This document shows positions 42,484 through 48,920 of a stretch of 48,920 bases of DNA, in pieces. The translations under genes and the position numbers were made by a program. This DNA comes from CAYJLF01 sp964371055 (GTDB lineage Bacteria; Eisenbacteria; RBG-16-71-46; CAIMUX01). Numbering within the stretch: position 1 is the stretch's first letter; every line of letters begins with the position of its first letter. The stretch spans positions 1 to 48,920 of the forward strand of contig CAYJLF010000029.1 in NCBI GenBank assembly GCA_964371055.1, written 5' to 3'. The notes beneath the pieces are model-generated. The model made no database searches, was not told the DNA's origin, and was given only the letters and a program-made list of their open reading frames with translations.

Positions 42484-44154
42484 ATGCGCATCGAAGACCT
42501 GAAGATCAGTGACTTGGTTGAGTTCGACTCTGAAGACGGCGTGGTCCGATTCGCGGGACAACGCGCCCTCATCATCGACGCCACGGCCAAGGGCAATCTC
42601 CGCAAAGAGTTGATCAACCACTTCGGCGTCACGACCGCCCGCGCGGTGCTGACCCGGTTCGGCTATGTCCAGGGCTGGCGCCTGGCCGAGGCGATGCAGG
42701 ACCTGTTCAAGTGGGAGAGCGAGGACGACTGGCATCACGCTGTTGGGCGCATCCACATGCTCGAGGGGATGTACCGCCTTGGATCCGACCCGGAGGGTTC
42801 GCTGACCAAGGAAGGGCTGACGCTGGTTGCCTCCTACGAGGCGGAGCAGCACATCGCGCACCTCGGACGCAGCGATGGGTCGGTCTGCTGGACCATCTGC
42901 GGCCTCACCAGCGGCTACCTGAGTCGGGCGACCGGCAAGCAGATCTACGTCCTCGAGGAGCGCTGTATCGGGCGTGGCGACGCCGTCTGCCACCTGATCG
43001 GCCGGACGCTCGAAGAGTGGGGTGACGAGCGGGCCCAGGATCTTCGATTCTACCGGACGGAGAATCTCAGGGACTGGCTCGAGCCCTCACTCCATGAGAT
43101 TACCGAGAGTCTGAAGGCGGCCGAGACCAAGCTTCGCGAGAGAAAGAACCTGCTCGCGCAGGTGGAACCCGAGATCGCGGATCCGTTTGGCATCGTCGTC
43201 CGGAGTCTCGCCATGCGGCGCCTGGTCAGCCTTGCCCGCCGGATCGCGCAGGTGGACTCCAACGTCCTCATCACCGGCGAGAGCGGGACGGGGAAGGAGC
43301 TCATCGCACGGTTTGTGCACAGCGAGTCGAGCCGCGCGGCCGGCCCGTTCGTCGCCGTCAACTGCGGCGCGATCACCGAGTCTCTGCTCGAGAGCGAACT
43401 GTTCGGGCACGCCCGCGGATCGTTCACCGGAGCGGCGCAGGATCGCGTCGGCCTGTTCGAGGCGGCCACGAACGGAACCCTCCTCCTGGACGAGATCGGT
43501 GACGTCTCGCCCGGCATGCAGGTCAAGCTGCTGCGAGTGCTCCAGGAACGGGAGATCCGCCGCGTCGGTGAGAACAAGAGCCGACCGGTGAACGCGCGGG
43601 TGATGGCCGCGACGAACCGCGAACTCGCCGTAGACATGGCTGAGGGGCGCTTCCGCAAGGACCTCTACTACCGGCTGAACGTCGTTCAACTGCACGTGCC
43701 TGCGCTGCGGGACCGGCGGGACGACATTCTGCCGCTGGCGCGAGTGCTGCTGACCGAGGTTGCGGCGCGGGGCAGGCGCTCCATCACCGGGCTGTCACCG
43801 GAGGCCGCGGACCAGCTCCTGCGGTACGACTGGCCGGGAAACGTGCGCGAACTGGAGAACGCCATGGAACGGGCGGCCGCCCTCGGTCATGCGAGTCTCG
43901 TCGGGCGCGAGGATCTGCCCGAAGAGGTCCGGCGGGCGGTCCCGTCACCGTCGATCACCGGTCCGGTCAGAGTGCTCGACGAGATCGAGAAGGACTACAT
44001 CCTGGCGGTGCTCGACCGCAACGGCGGCAACCAGACCCGCACCGCCGAGCAGCTCGGCATCGGGACGGCGACGCTCTATCGGAAGCTCAAGAGCTACGGC
44101 ATCGTTCGGGGAGCACGTCCCGCAAAGGAAAACGGCGACCCGGCCGCGCCCTGA
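42484..44154 (+). CDS. V4R/XylR-type sigma-54-dependent transcription activator
   Basis: The protein has 556 residues from ATG 42484 (GGAGG upstream). The N-terminal part matches XylR_N plus V4R sensor domains: LIIDATAKGNLRKELINHFG, ARAVLTRFGYVQGWRLAEAM, YEAEQHIAHLG, and a VLEERCIGRGDAVCHLIG end whose two Cys could bind a metal as in DmpR/PoxR. The AAA+ domain has GESGTGKE (about 265-272), GSFTGA (312-317, the sigma-54 contact loop, usually GAFTGA), LLLDEIGD and RKDLYYRLNV. The C-terminal Fis-type helix-turn-helix is TRTAEQLGIGTATLYRKLKSYGI. Relatives sense aromatic compounds, but no catabolic genes are nearby. It faces the envelope run across a shared promoter region. Confidence 0.93.
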   Translation: MRIEDLKISDLVEFDSEDGVVRFAGQRALIIDATAKGNLRKELINHFGVTTARAVLTRFGYVQGWRLAEAMQDLFKWESEDDWHHAVGRIHMLEGMYRLGSDPEGSLTKEGLTLVASYEAEQHIAHLGRSDGSVCWTICGLTSGYLSRATGKQIYVLEERCIGRGDAVCHLIGRTLEEWGDERAQDLRFYRTENLRDWLEPSLHEITESLKAAETKLRERKNLLAQVEPEIADPFGIVVRSLAMRRLVSLARRIAQVDSNVLITGESGTGKELIARFVHSESSRAAGPFVAVNCGAITESLLESELFGHARGSFTGAAQDRVGLFEAATNGTLLLDEIGDVSPGMQVKLLRVLQEREIRRVGENKSRPVNARVMAATNRELAVDMAEGRFRKDLYYRLNVVQLHVPALRDRRDDILPLARVLLTEVAARGRRSITGLSPEAADQLLRYDWPGNVRELENAMERAAALGHASLVGREDLPEEVRRAVPSPSITGPVRVLDEIEKDYILAVLDRNGGNQTRTAEQLGIGTATLYRKLKSYGIVRGARPAKENGDPAAP

Positions 44155-44156
44155 GT

Positions 44157-46238
44157 TCAGGGCGTCTGCCAGCCGACGGACACGGCCGAGTTCCCATCCT
44201 CAAACCCGTGAGCCGCGTCGATCCGCAGCTCTCCCTTCCTACCCAGACCCCTGAGCCGGAGGCCCATTCCGCCATCCACCTGCCATGGAGTCTGCGAGCG
44301 TGACTCCGCCCGCCCCGGATCCCTAGCCTTCGCCGCGTCGAGGAAGAGCGCCCATCCGAGTCGCATGGGTCCCACGGTCCACGGCCAGGACTGCCTCTCG
44401 ATCGTGCCGTGGGCCAGCGTACGCCCGAAGACCCGACCTGTGATGATGCCCCCGTCGAGCAAGGGGTGGGCCCGGAGAAGTGGAGCCCGTCCGTGCCCGG
44501 TTCCCGCTCCGGACCAGAGAGCCAGAGGAGCATGCGCAGTAGCGCCGGAGATCCCCAGCCGGCCGTGCCAGGCGTCGCACCGCTCCAGCCCCGTGGTGCA
44601 CCATTGGATGGACATGCCGCCGGTTCCGAACGGAGCACCGTGCTCGAGGCCAACCCACCTCGCACCCTGGACGACGAGCGCCACGCGGTCGTTCACCCAT
44701 CGTGTCTCCATCTTTCCGTCCAGTGAGAGATGGGCTCCCCGGTCGACCCACGTATCCAGGGCGGCGCCGACCTCGACGCGGAGATCCGGGCCCAGCCAGT
44801 CGGAAAAGGAGAGGGCGGTGCGCCGGCGCTCTTCCCGGTTCACCGCCGCGCCGACCGTGCCGGATGAAGCCGGAAGAGCGGGAGCCGCATAGGCCTGTCG
44901 TTCCCATGAACCTCCCAGCCGCCAGATCCCGGGTCGGCCTCCGGCCGCCGGAACCGACAGCGCGAGCGAGACGCGCGGGCGATCCTCCCACCACCTCCAT
45001 CCGGCGGCCCACACCTCTCCGTTCCCGGTGGGGCTCGCGACCTGGAGGCTGATTTCACATCCGGTGAGCGCCCTGATGCACGCGCGGCCGACTCCCCACC
45101 GGCCGTCAAACAGGCGCGGGCGTTCGAAGAGAAACACGTTCACTTGCGTGTTTCCCCCCGGCAGAGGCTTGAGGCTCAGGCGGAAGTCCGATTGGGCCGG
45201 AATCTCGGCCAGGCGCCGGCGCGCTTGCCGGAAGGCCGCTGGAGTGAGAAGCCGTCCGGGAGGCAGATCGAGCTGGTCGGTGACAGCCGCATAGCGAATG
45301 CGCACGAGGCCGTCGACTCGTGTGAGGTCGACCCGCGGTTCTGATACGTGGTTCCAGGCCGAGAGCGCGCCTTCGACTTCGCCGCACAGAAAGCGGCTTC
45401 CGGCCAGAAGCCGCCAGGCGTGGAGATCGTTCGGGTCGAGAACCAGCGCGCTCTCCGCCAGCTGGCTGGCCCCCGCCCAGTCGTCGGCCCGAAACCGTAA
45501 CCCGGCGCGCTCCCGGAGCGGGCCGGAGGAAGCTGGACAGATCGACTGGGCGGCCCGGAAGGTGAGTTCCGCCTCCACCCTCTCTCCCTGGCGCGCCAGG
45601 AGGACCCCCGCCTGGAGGAGAGCGTCGCATCCGTTCAGATCGGCCGGTGGCGTGAAGGAATCGACCGCGGGCTCCGCGTCCTGCTCCAGGGATCGTGGCG
45701 GCGGCAGGAGCAGGAGCGCCCAGCATCCACTTCCGGACCAGGCGGCGGCGAACTCCGCCTCACGCATGGTCCGCAACGGGCCCAACCTCGGGTCATGCAG
45801 GACCACCCATCCGTTGGCCCACGCCACGAGAACTACGTAGTGGTGGGTGTCAGAGCGTACGCGGATCAGCGCGATGACCGGGCGGCCCTCCGCAAGGTGG
45901 GCACGAACGTCGATCGGCGTTCCCGGCCAGGCCAGCGCGGACCACCCGGAAGCGTCGAGGGCCGCCACGAGGGCGCCGGTCCGGATGCCGGCCTGGCCGG
46001 GCTCCAACAGCGCGGCGAAGTCCTCCGCCCGGACGCCGGCCCTCCCCCAGAAGCGTTGAACCATGGCGACGGCGGCCCCAGCGCAGAGTGCGTCGCTCTG
46101 GGGGACGTACGGTACGTCGAGAATCCGCACCCTCCCGGGGGCGCCCCGCTCCTCGCGAGGCGCTCCGGTGGTCTCGGTGGCGGAGCAGGCCATGGCCGCC
46201 ACGACCAGACCGAGGCCGAGTGCACGCCAGAGTCCCAC
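44157..46238 (-). CDS. PA2778-like C39 cysteine peptidase with large C-terminal extension
   Basis: The protein has 693 residues from GTG 46238 and a lipoprotein-like N-terminus (GLVVAAMAC). Residues about 38-185 are a C39-like peptidase: DVPYVPQSDALC52AGAAVAM, THHYVVLV (His near 132-133) and HDPRLG. TPR-like helices follow (DALLQAGVLLARQGERVEAELTF ... LDPNDLHAWRLLAGS). From about 315 onward comes a long beta-rich region with alternating aromatic strands and a final AVSVGWQTP. PA2778-type proteins as I know them stop after the TPRs, so the extra ~380 residues are unusual. The gene lies 12 bases after the PA2779-like gene, its usual partner. Substrate unknown. Confidence 0.82.
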   Translation of the reverse strand: MGLWRALGLGLVVAAMACSATETTGAPREERGAPGRVRILDVPYVPQSDALCAGAAVAMVQRFWGRAGVRAEDFAALLEPGQAGIRTGALVAALDASGWSALAWPGTPIDVRAHLAEGRPVIALIRVRSDTHHYVVLVAWANGWVVLHDPRLGPLRTMREAEFAAAWSGSGCWALLLLPPPRSLEQDAEPAVDSFTPPADLNGCDALLQAGVLLARQGERVEAELTFRAAQSICPASSGPLRERAGLRFRADDWAGASQLAESALVLDPNDLHAWRLLAGSRFLCGEVEGALSAWNHVSEPRVDLTRVDGLVRIRYAAVTDQLDLPPGRLLTPAAFRQARRRLAEIPAQSDFRLSLKPLPGGNTQVNVFLFERPRLFDGRWGVGRACIRALTGCEISLQVASPTGNGEVWAAGWRWWEDRPRVSLALSVPAAGGRPGIWRLGGSWERQAYAAPALPASSGTVGAAVNREERRRTALSFSDWLGPDLRVEVGAALDTWVDRGAHLSLDGKMETRWVNDRVALVVQGARWVGLEHGAPFGTGGMSIQWCTTGLERCDAWHGRLGISGATAHAPLALWSGAGTGHGRAPLLRAHPLLDGGIITGRVFGRTLAHGTIERQSWPWTVGPMRLGWALFLDAAKARDPGRAESRSQTPWQVDGGMGLRLRGLGRKGELRIDAAHGFEDGNSAVSVGWQTP

Positions 46239-46250
46239 GAGAGAACCGCC

Positions 46251-46652
46251 TCAGTTCAGCAGGAGAATGAGGATCAGGAGAACGATGATGACCAACGTCG
46301 CGGAGATGACGATCCTCGTATCTCCACCGGACAGGCTGGCGTTGACGTCTCTGGCCTGGGACGCCAGCGACTCGAGCGACGGGCCCGAGAGGACGGCGGC
46401 GGCGGCGCTGGCGCGCTCAAGATCCAGACCGGCAGATCCGGCGATCTGGCGGATCTCGGGCCGCTGCAGCATCGACTGGATGGCCTGGCGGTCGGTCTCG
46501 GCTTGGCCGGCCTGTTGATCGATCCTGGTCAGGATCTCATCCACACCGACGACGTTGTGTGTCGGCTCAGCCGCCTGACCAAGCCCAGTCGCGCCGATCG
46601 TGATCACGACCATGGCGATGAACGCCACGGCCACTCTCTTGTACATTGTCAT
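46251..46652 (-). CDS. PA2779-family membrane-anchored protein
   Basis: The protein has 133 residues from ATG 46652 (CAGGAGCAAATC upstream). It has a signal peptide (VAVAFIAMVVITIGATGLGQA) and a helical domain (VDEILTRIDQQAGQAETDRQAIQSMLQRPEIRQIAGSAGLD). The C-terminal membrane helix is RIVISATLVIIVLLILILLLN. This is the PA2779 layout, and the PA2778-like peptidase gene follows it, so the pair probably acts together at the inner face of the envelope. The process is unknown. Confidence 0.8.
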   Translation of the reverse strand: MTMYKRVAVAFIAMVVITIGATGLGQAAEPTHNVVGVDEILTRIDQQAGQAETDRQAIQSMLQRPEIRQIAGSAGLDLERASAAAAVLSGPSLESLASQARDVNASLSGGDTRIVISATLVIIVLLILILLLN

Positions 46653-46703
46653 GATTTGCTCCTGTTCGTGTGGAGGACTCACGTGTTGATCTGAAAGAGG
46701 CTG

Positions 46704-46719
46704 TGTAACGATCGTGCCG
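46704..46719 (-). promoter_or_regulatory. Near-match to a sigma-54 promoter
   Basis: The minus strand reads CGGCACGATCGTTACA: a perfect -24 core, but TTAC instead of TTGC at -12. It is about 50 bases upstream of the PA2779-like gene. The damaged -12 element makes it doubtful. Confidence 0.25.
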
Positions 46720-46921
46720 GTTGGGCGCATGTCCCACAACTCGCTGCCCTGACGCCACCTGACGCGGCCGGTGGCCGGCACGTGTCCGATCATGGGGATC
46801 TCGCATCGATCGAAATGAAAAGCCGCGGGAAGTTCGAGAGGAGTCCGCGATGTCCTCGGCTCGCCGACGGGCGCCCTGCTCCAGACGCGGAGCACCTCAC
46901 CGCGGTGGGACCCGAGAGCCC

Positions 46922-46940
46922 TCGCATCGCTATGATGCGA
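46922..46940. promoter_or_regulatory. Inverted repeat upstream of the beta-barrel promoter
   Basis: TCGCATC and GATGCGA flank GCTAT, a perfect 7-bp inverted repeat. It lies about 90 bases before the -24 element at 47022, an enhancer-like distance. It does not resemble the palindromes at 42396-42445. Confidence 0.35.
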
Positions 46941-47020
46941 TTGCCATCATTTTGACGAGGTCCGACCGCGAATGCTTGTGCGAAGTGACCTAATCCCTGT
47001 GCATTGCACCGTTTCCGAGA

Positions 47021-47037
47021 CGGCACGCCAATTGCGT
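47021..47037 (+). promoter_or_regulatory. Sigma-54 promoter of the beta-barrel gene
   Basis: CGGCACGCCAATTGCGT has GG (47022-47023) and GC (47034-47035) ten bases apart and matches GGCACG-N4-TTGC with only the first T changed. Transcription would start near 47047, about 105 bases before ATG 47152. Confidence 0.65.
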
Positions 47038-47151
47038 GGTCGGACTGGGATACGTGAGAACAGGAGCAGGAGAGCCAGGCCTGTGGGTCAGGCAGGGCTG
47101 CATGCCAGGGGGTGTGCCCGGCTTCTGAATGGTTACGGAAAGGAGAATCTC

Positions 47152-47874
47152 ATGCGAGAGACCATCATCGATGGCGGTAGACAAGCAACGATGAAGATGA
47201 CGTGCGTCGTGCTTCTCGTGCTCATGGTCAGTGTGGTGGGCCTGGCAACGCAGGCCTCCGGAGCGACGAGACCGGCCACCTACGTGGCGCTCAAGGCTGG
47301 TGTCTACTCGCCGAGCGAGACCTTTACCTTCGAACAACTCGACATCGAGACCACGTTCGATGGCGACACCGAGACGGGGTTCAATGGCGAGATCGCCATC
47401 GGCCACTACTTCCTCCCCACGCTCGCCCTCGAGGCCGGCGCCGGCTACTTCAAGGGGAAGGGTAACCTCAAGCCGACAAACACCTCCGACGCGAAGACCG
47501 GAGAGGTCGACTTCGACGTCGTCCCCATCCTCGTTTCGGCCAAGGCGCTCATCCCGGTCGGACCCGTCGACCCCTACGGTGAGGTGGGAATCGGCGCCTA
47601 CTTCACGACCGTGGATGTCGACGTGGATGTGAGTGGCAACTCCAACACCTTCAGTGGAAGCACGAGTGGTACGACAACCTTCGGGCTCCACCTCGGTGCA
47701 GGGCTCAACGTCAACATCACCCCGCGCGTTTTCGTCGGCGTCGAGGGACGATACATCTGGGCCAATCCGTCGCTCGGAGACAAGAAGATCACGCTCAACG
47801 ACACCGAGTACGCCCTGAACGGGTTCAAGCTGAACGGCTTCACGACGACCGTGGGGGTGGGATTCGGCTTCTGA
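47152..47874 (+). CDS. Outer-membrane beta-barrel protein under sigma-54 control
   Basis: The protein has 240 residues from ATG 47152 (AAGGAGAATCTC upstream). A 13-residue extension precedes the signal peptide MKMTCVVLLVLMVSVVGLATQASG, so ATG 47191 is an alternative start. The mature part is an OmpW/OmpA-like barrel: YVALKAGVYSPSETF, GEIAIGHYFLPTLALEAGAGYF, YGEVGIGAYFTTVDVDV, FVGVEGRYIWA, with the terminal strand TVGVGFGF ending in Phe. The OmpW-like resemblance is general only. A good sigma-54 promoter precedes it. Confidence 0.85.
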   Translation: MRETIIDGGRQATMKMTCVVLLVLMVSVVGLATQASGATRPATYVALKAGVYSPSETFTFEQLDIETTFDGDTETGFNGEIAIGHYFLPTLALEAGAGYFKGKGNLKPTNTSDAKTGEVDFDVVPILVSAKALIPVGPVDPYGEVGIGAYFTTVDVDVDVSGNSNTFSGSTSGTTTFGLHLGAGLNVNITPRVFVGVEGRYIWANPSLGDKKITLNDTEYALNGFKLNGFTTTVGVGFGF

Positions 47875-47917
47875 GAGGCAGGGCGGAAACCAGCGGCCGG
47901 CGGGCACGGAGGAGCGC

Positions 47918-48574
47918 ATGACCACGAAGTCAGGAGCTGAACGGCGGGCACGCAGCACCGTCGTTCAACTCGCGCTGGTCGCCTTGATCGGCGCGGGCGG
48001 GTGCGCGGCGCAGTCGGAGCTGACCGCGCTCTGGAAGGACTCTTCGTTCACGTCCGGTCCGATCGACAACGTCCTCGTCGTCGCGCTCCGCAAGGATCCG
48101 GTGCGCCGCCGCATCCTGGAGGACGCTTTTGCGAAAGAACTTGCGACGCGCGGCGTGAGCGCGACTGCTTCCTACCGGTTGTTCCCGGAGGAAGTGCCCG
48201 ACACCCAGGAGGTGGTCACGGCCGTGCGTCGAAACGGCTACGGCGCGGTCCTGACCTCGATCCGGTTGCCGAACGAAACGATGAGTACCTACGTGCCGGG
48301 TACGGTGAGGCGCGAATCGGTGACGGTTCAGGATCGCTTCGGCGGATTTCACCAGCGCTGGGTCGATATCCACGATCCGGGACATACGGAGTCCGATGAG
48401 ATCCGCCGGGTGCAGACAGACGTGTGGTCCACCGGAGTCGACGGGCGCCTCATCTGGTCCTGTACGTTGCGCACGCTCGATTCGGTCGACAGCCACGCCA
48501 TGGAGATGACCGTCTCCCGGGACATCGGTCCCGTTCTGGAGAAGGACGGCCTGTTGCCGCCGAGAAAGCGATGA
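47918..48574 (+). CDS. Lipoprotein of unknown function
   Basis: The protein has 218 residues, with GGAGGAGCGC before the ATG. The lipoprotein signal is QLALVALIGAGGC. The mature part starts SELTALWKDSSFTSGPIDNVLVVALRKDP and has an alternating alpha/beta core (RRRILEDAFAKELATRGVSATASYRLFPEE, GYGAVLTSIRL). This resembles DUF4136-like or TolB-N-like envelope proteins, but I would not fix the family. It lies 43 bases after the barrel gene and may share its promoter. Its stop overlaps the RNase start (ATGA). Confidence 0.75.
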   Translation: MTTKSGAERRARSTVVQLALVALIGAGGCAAQSELTALWKDSSFTSGPIDNVLVVALRKDPVRRRILEDAFAKELATRGVSATASYRLFPEEVPDTQEVVTAVRRNGYGAVLTSIRLPNETMSTYVPGTVRRESVTVQDRFGGFHQRWVDIHDPGHTESDEIRRVQTDVWSTGVDGRLIWSCTLRTLDSVDSHAMEMTVSRDIGPVLEKDGLLPPRKR

Positions 48575-48920
48575 CACCTGTCCAGGGAGAGCGCCAGCGC
48601 GCCTTGCTTCTCCGGGTAGCGCGGCAGGAGTTGCTCCAACGCGGTCTCGAACCTGACTTCCCGGCCGCGGCGCTCGCCGAGGCGCAGCAACTCACGGCCC
48701 CGGGAGAGCCCCTGGGAGCCGGGGTCCGTGACCTGCGAGATCTCGTCTGGTGTTCGATCGACAACGACGACTCGCTGGACCTCGACCAGCTGACCACGGC
48801 GACCGCCCTGCCTGACGGTGGCCTGAACGTCATGGTGGCCGTGGCCGACGTCAGCGTCCTGGTGGAACCTGGATCAGCGGTGGATCTCCACGCCGAGGCC
48901 AACACGACCTCGATCTACAC
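48571..48920 (+). CDS. RNB-family exoribonuclease, 3' end missing
   Basis: The gene begins at ATG 48571, inside the previous stop, and runs off the right edge (116 residues visible). The first 55 residues are helical. Then comes the catalytic core start of RNase R/RNase II-type enzymes: RDLRDLVWCSIDNDDSLDLDQL, where the Asp cluster binds Mg, followed by MVAVADVSVLV and GSAVDLHAEANTTSIYT. The lack of the usual N-terminal cold-shock domains suggests a short RNB variant. It hydrolyses RNA from the 3' end in known members. Confidence 0.9.
   Translation, partial: MTPVQGERQRALLLRVARQELLQRGLEPDFPAAALAEAQQLTAPGEPLGAGVRDLRDLVWCSIDNDDSLDLDQLTTATALPDGGLNVMVAVADVSVLVEPGSAVDLHAEANTTSIY

Noticed and set aside
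1..48920. CRISPR arrays, tRNA or rRNA genes
   Set aside because: No short repeats at regular spacing with unique spacers and no tRNA or rRNA signatures were seen.

Overview
The window is about 49 kb of GC-rich bacterial chromosome with no tRNA, rRNA or CRISPR that I could find. Several traits point to a deep-branching Gram-negative lineage of the FCB/Eisenbacteria kind rather than a classical proteobacterium: a giant secreted protein ending in a FlgD/type-A-sorting-like Ig domain, a Cys-rich GACC...C repeat protein, a Ser/Thr kinase fused to an ATPase and TPRs, several outer-membrane beta-barrels and many lipoproteins. The placement is inference; no marker gene is present.

Positions 1-25548 form an accessory island of contractile-injection (type VI-like) cargo. 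The 3' part of a giant surface protein (1-6683) is followed by module A on the plus strand: PAAR fused to an HEXXH metallopeptidase, a candidate immunity lipoprotein, a hypothetical, a DUF4123 adaptor, an Rhs protein with an unrecognised C-terminal toxin, and another hypothetical. Module B is on the minus strand (19342 down to 14074): PAAR fused to a glycine-zipper membrane segment and an M91-type metallopeptidase, a beta-rich partner, a DUF1795 (Eag-like) chaperone, then a Pro/Ala-linker Ig-like protein overlapping a lipoprotein. Module C (20932-25548, plus) is a stand-alone PAAR, a DUF4123 protein and a 1076-residue candidate effector. Decayed sequence lies between B and C (transposase start, a SLOG/DprA-like fragment) and after C (a C39-peptidase-like fragment on the minus strand). 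No sheath, tube, baseplate, VgrG or ClpV gene is visible, so the machine must be encoded elsewhere.

Positions 26285-38613 look like ordinary chromosome: an ECF sigma factor with a membrane partner, a 572-aa protein with a GNAT-like core, mscL, the kinase-ATPase-TPR regulator, a Cys-rich secreted protein, a PAS sensor whose kinase half looks degenerate, a CBS protein and an ornithine cyclodeaminase/mu-crystallin homologue.

Positions 38739-48574 hold envelope genes around a V4R/XylR-type sigma-54 activator (42484-44154). A run of seven minus-strand genes (coiled-coil protein, glycine-zipper lipoprotein, two beta-barrels, two tiny membrane proteins, one secreted protein) starts opposite the activator. 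The 204-bp divergent region carries a good sigma-54 promoter facing the run and two 16-bp palindromes whose centres are 31 bp apart. A second good sigma-54 promoter sits before a beta-barrel gene at 47152, divergent from a PA2779/PA2778-like pair in which the cysteine peptidase is extended by a large C-terminal, possibly barrel-like, region. The window ends inside an RNB-family ribonuclease gene.
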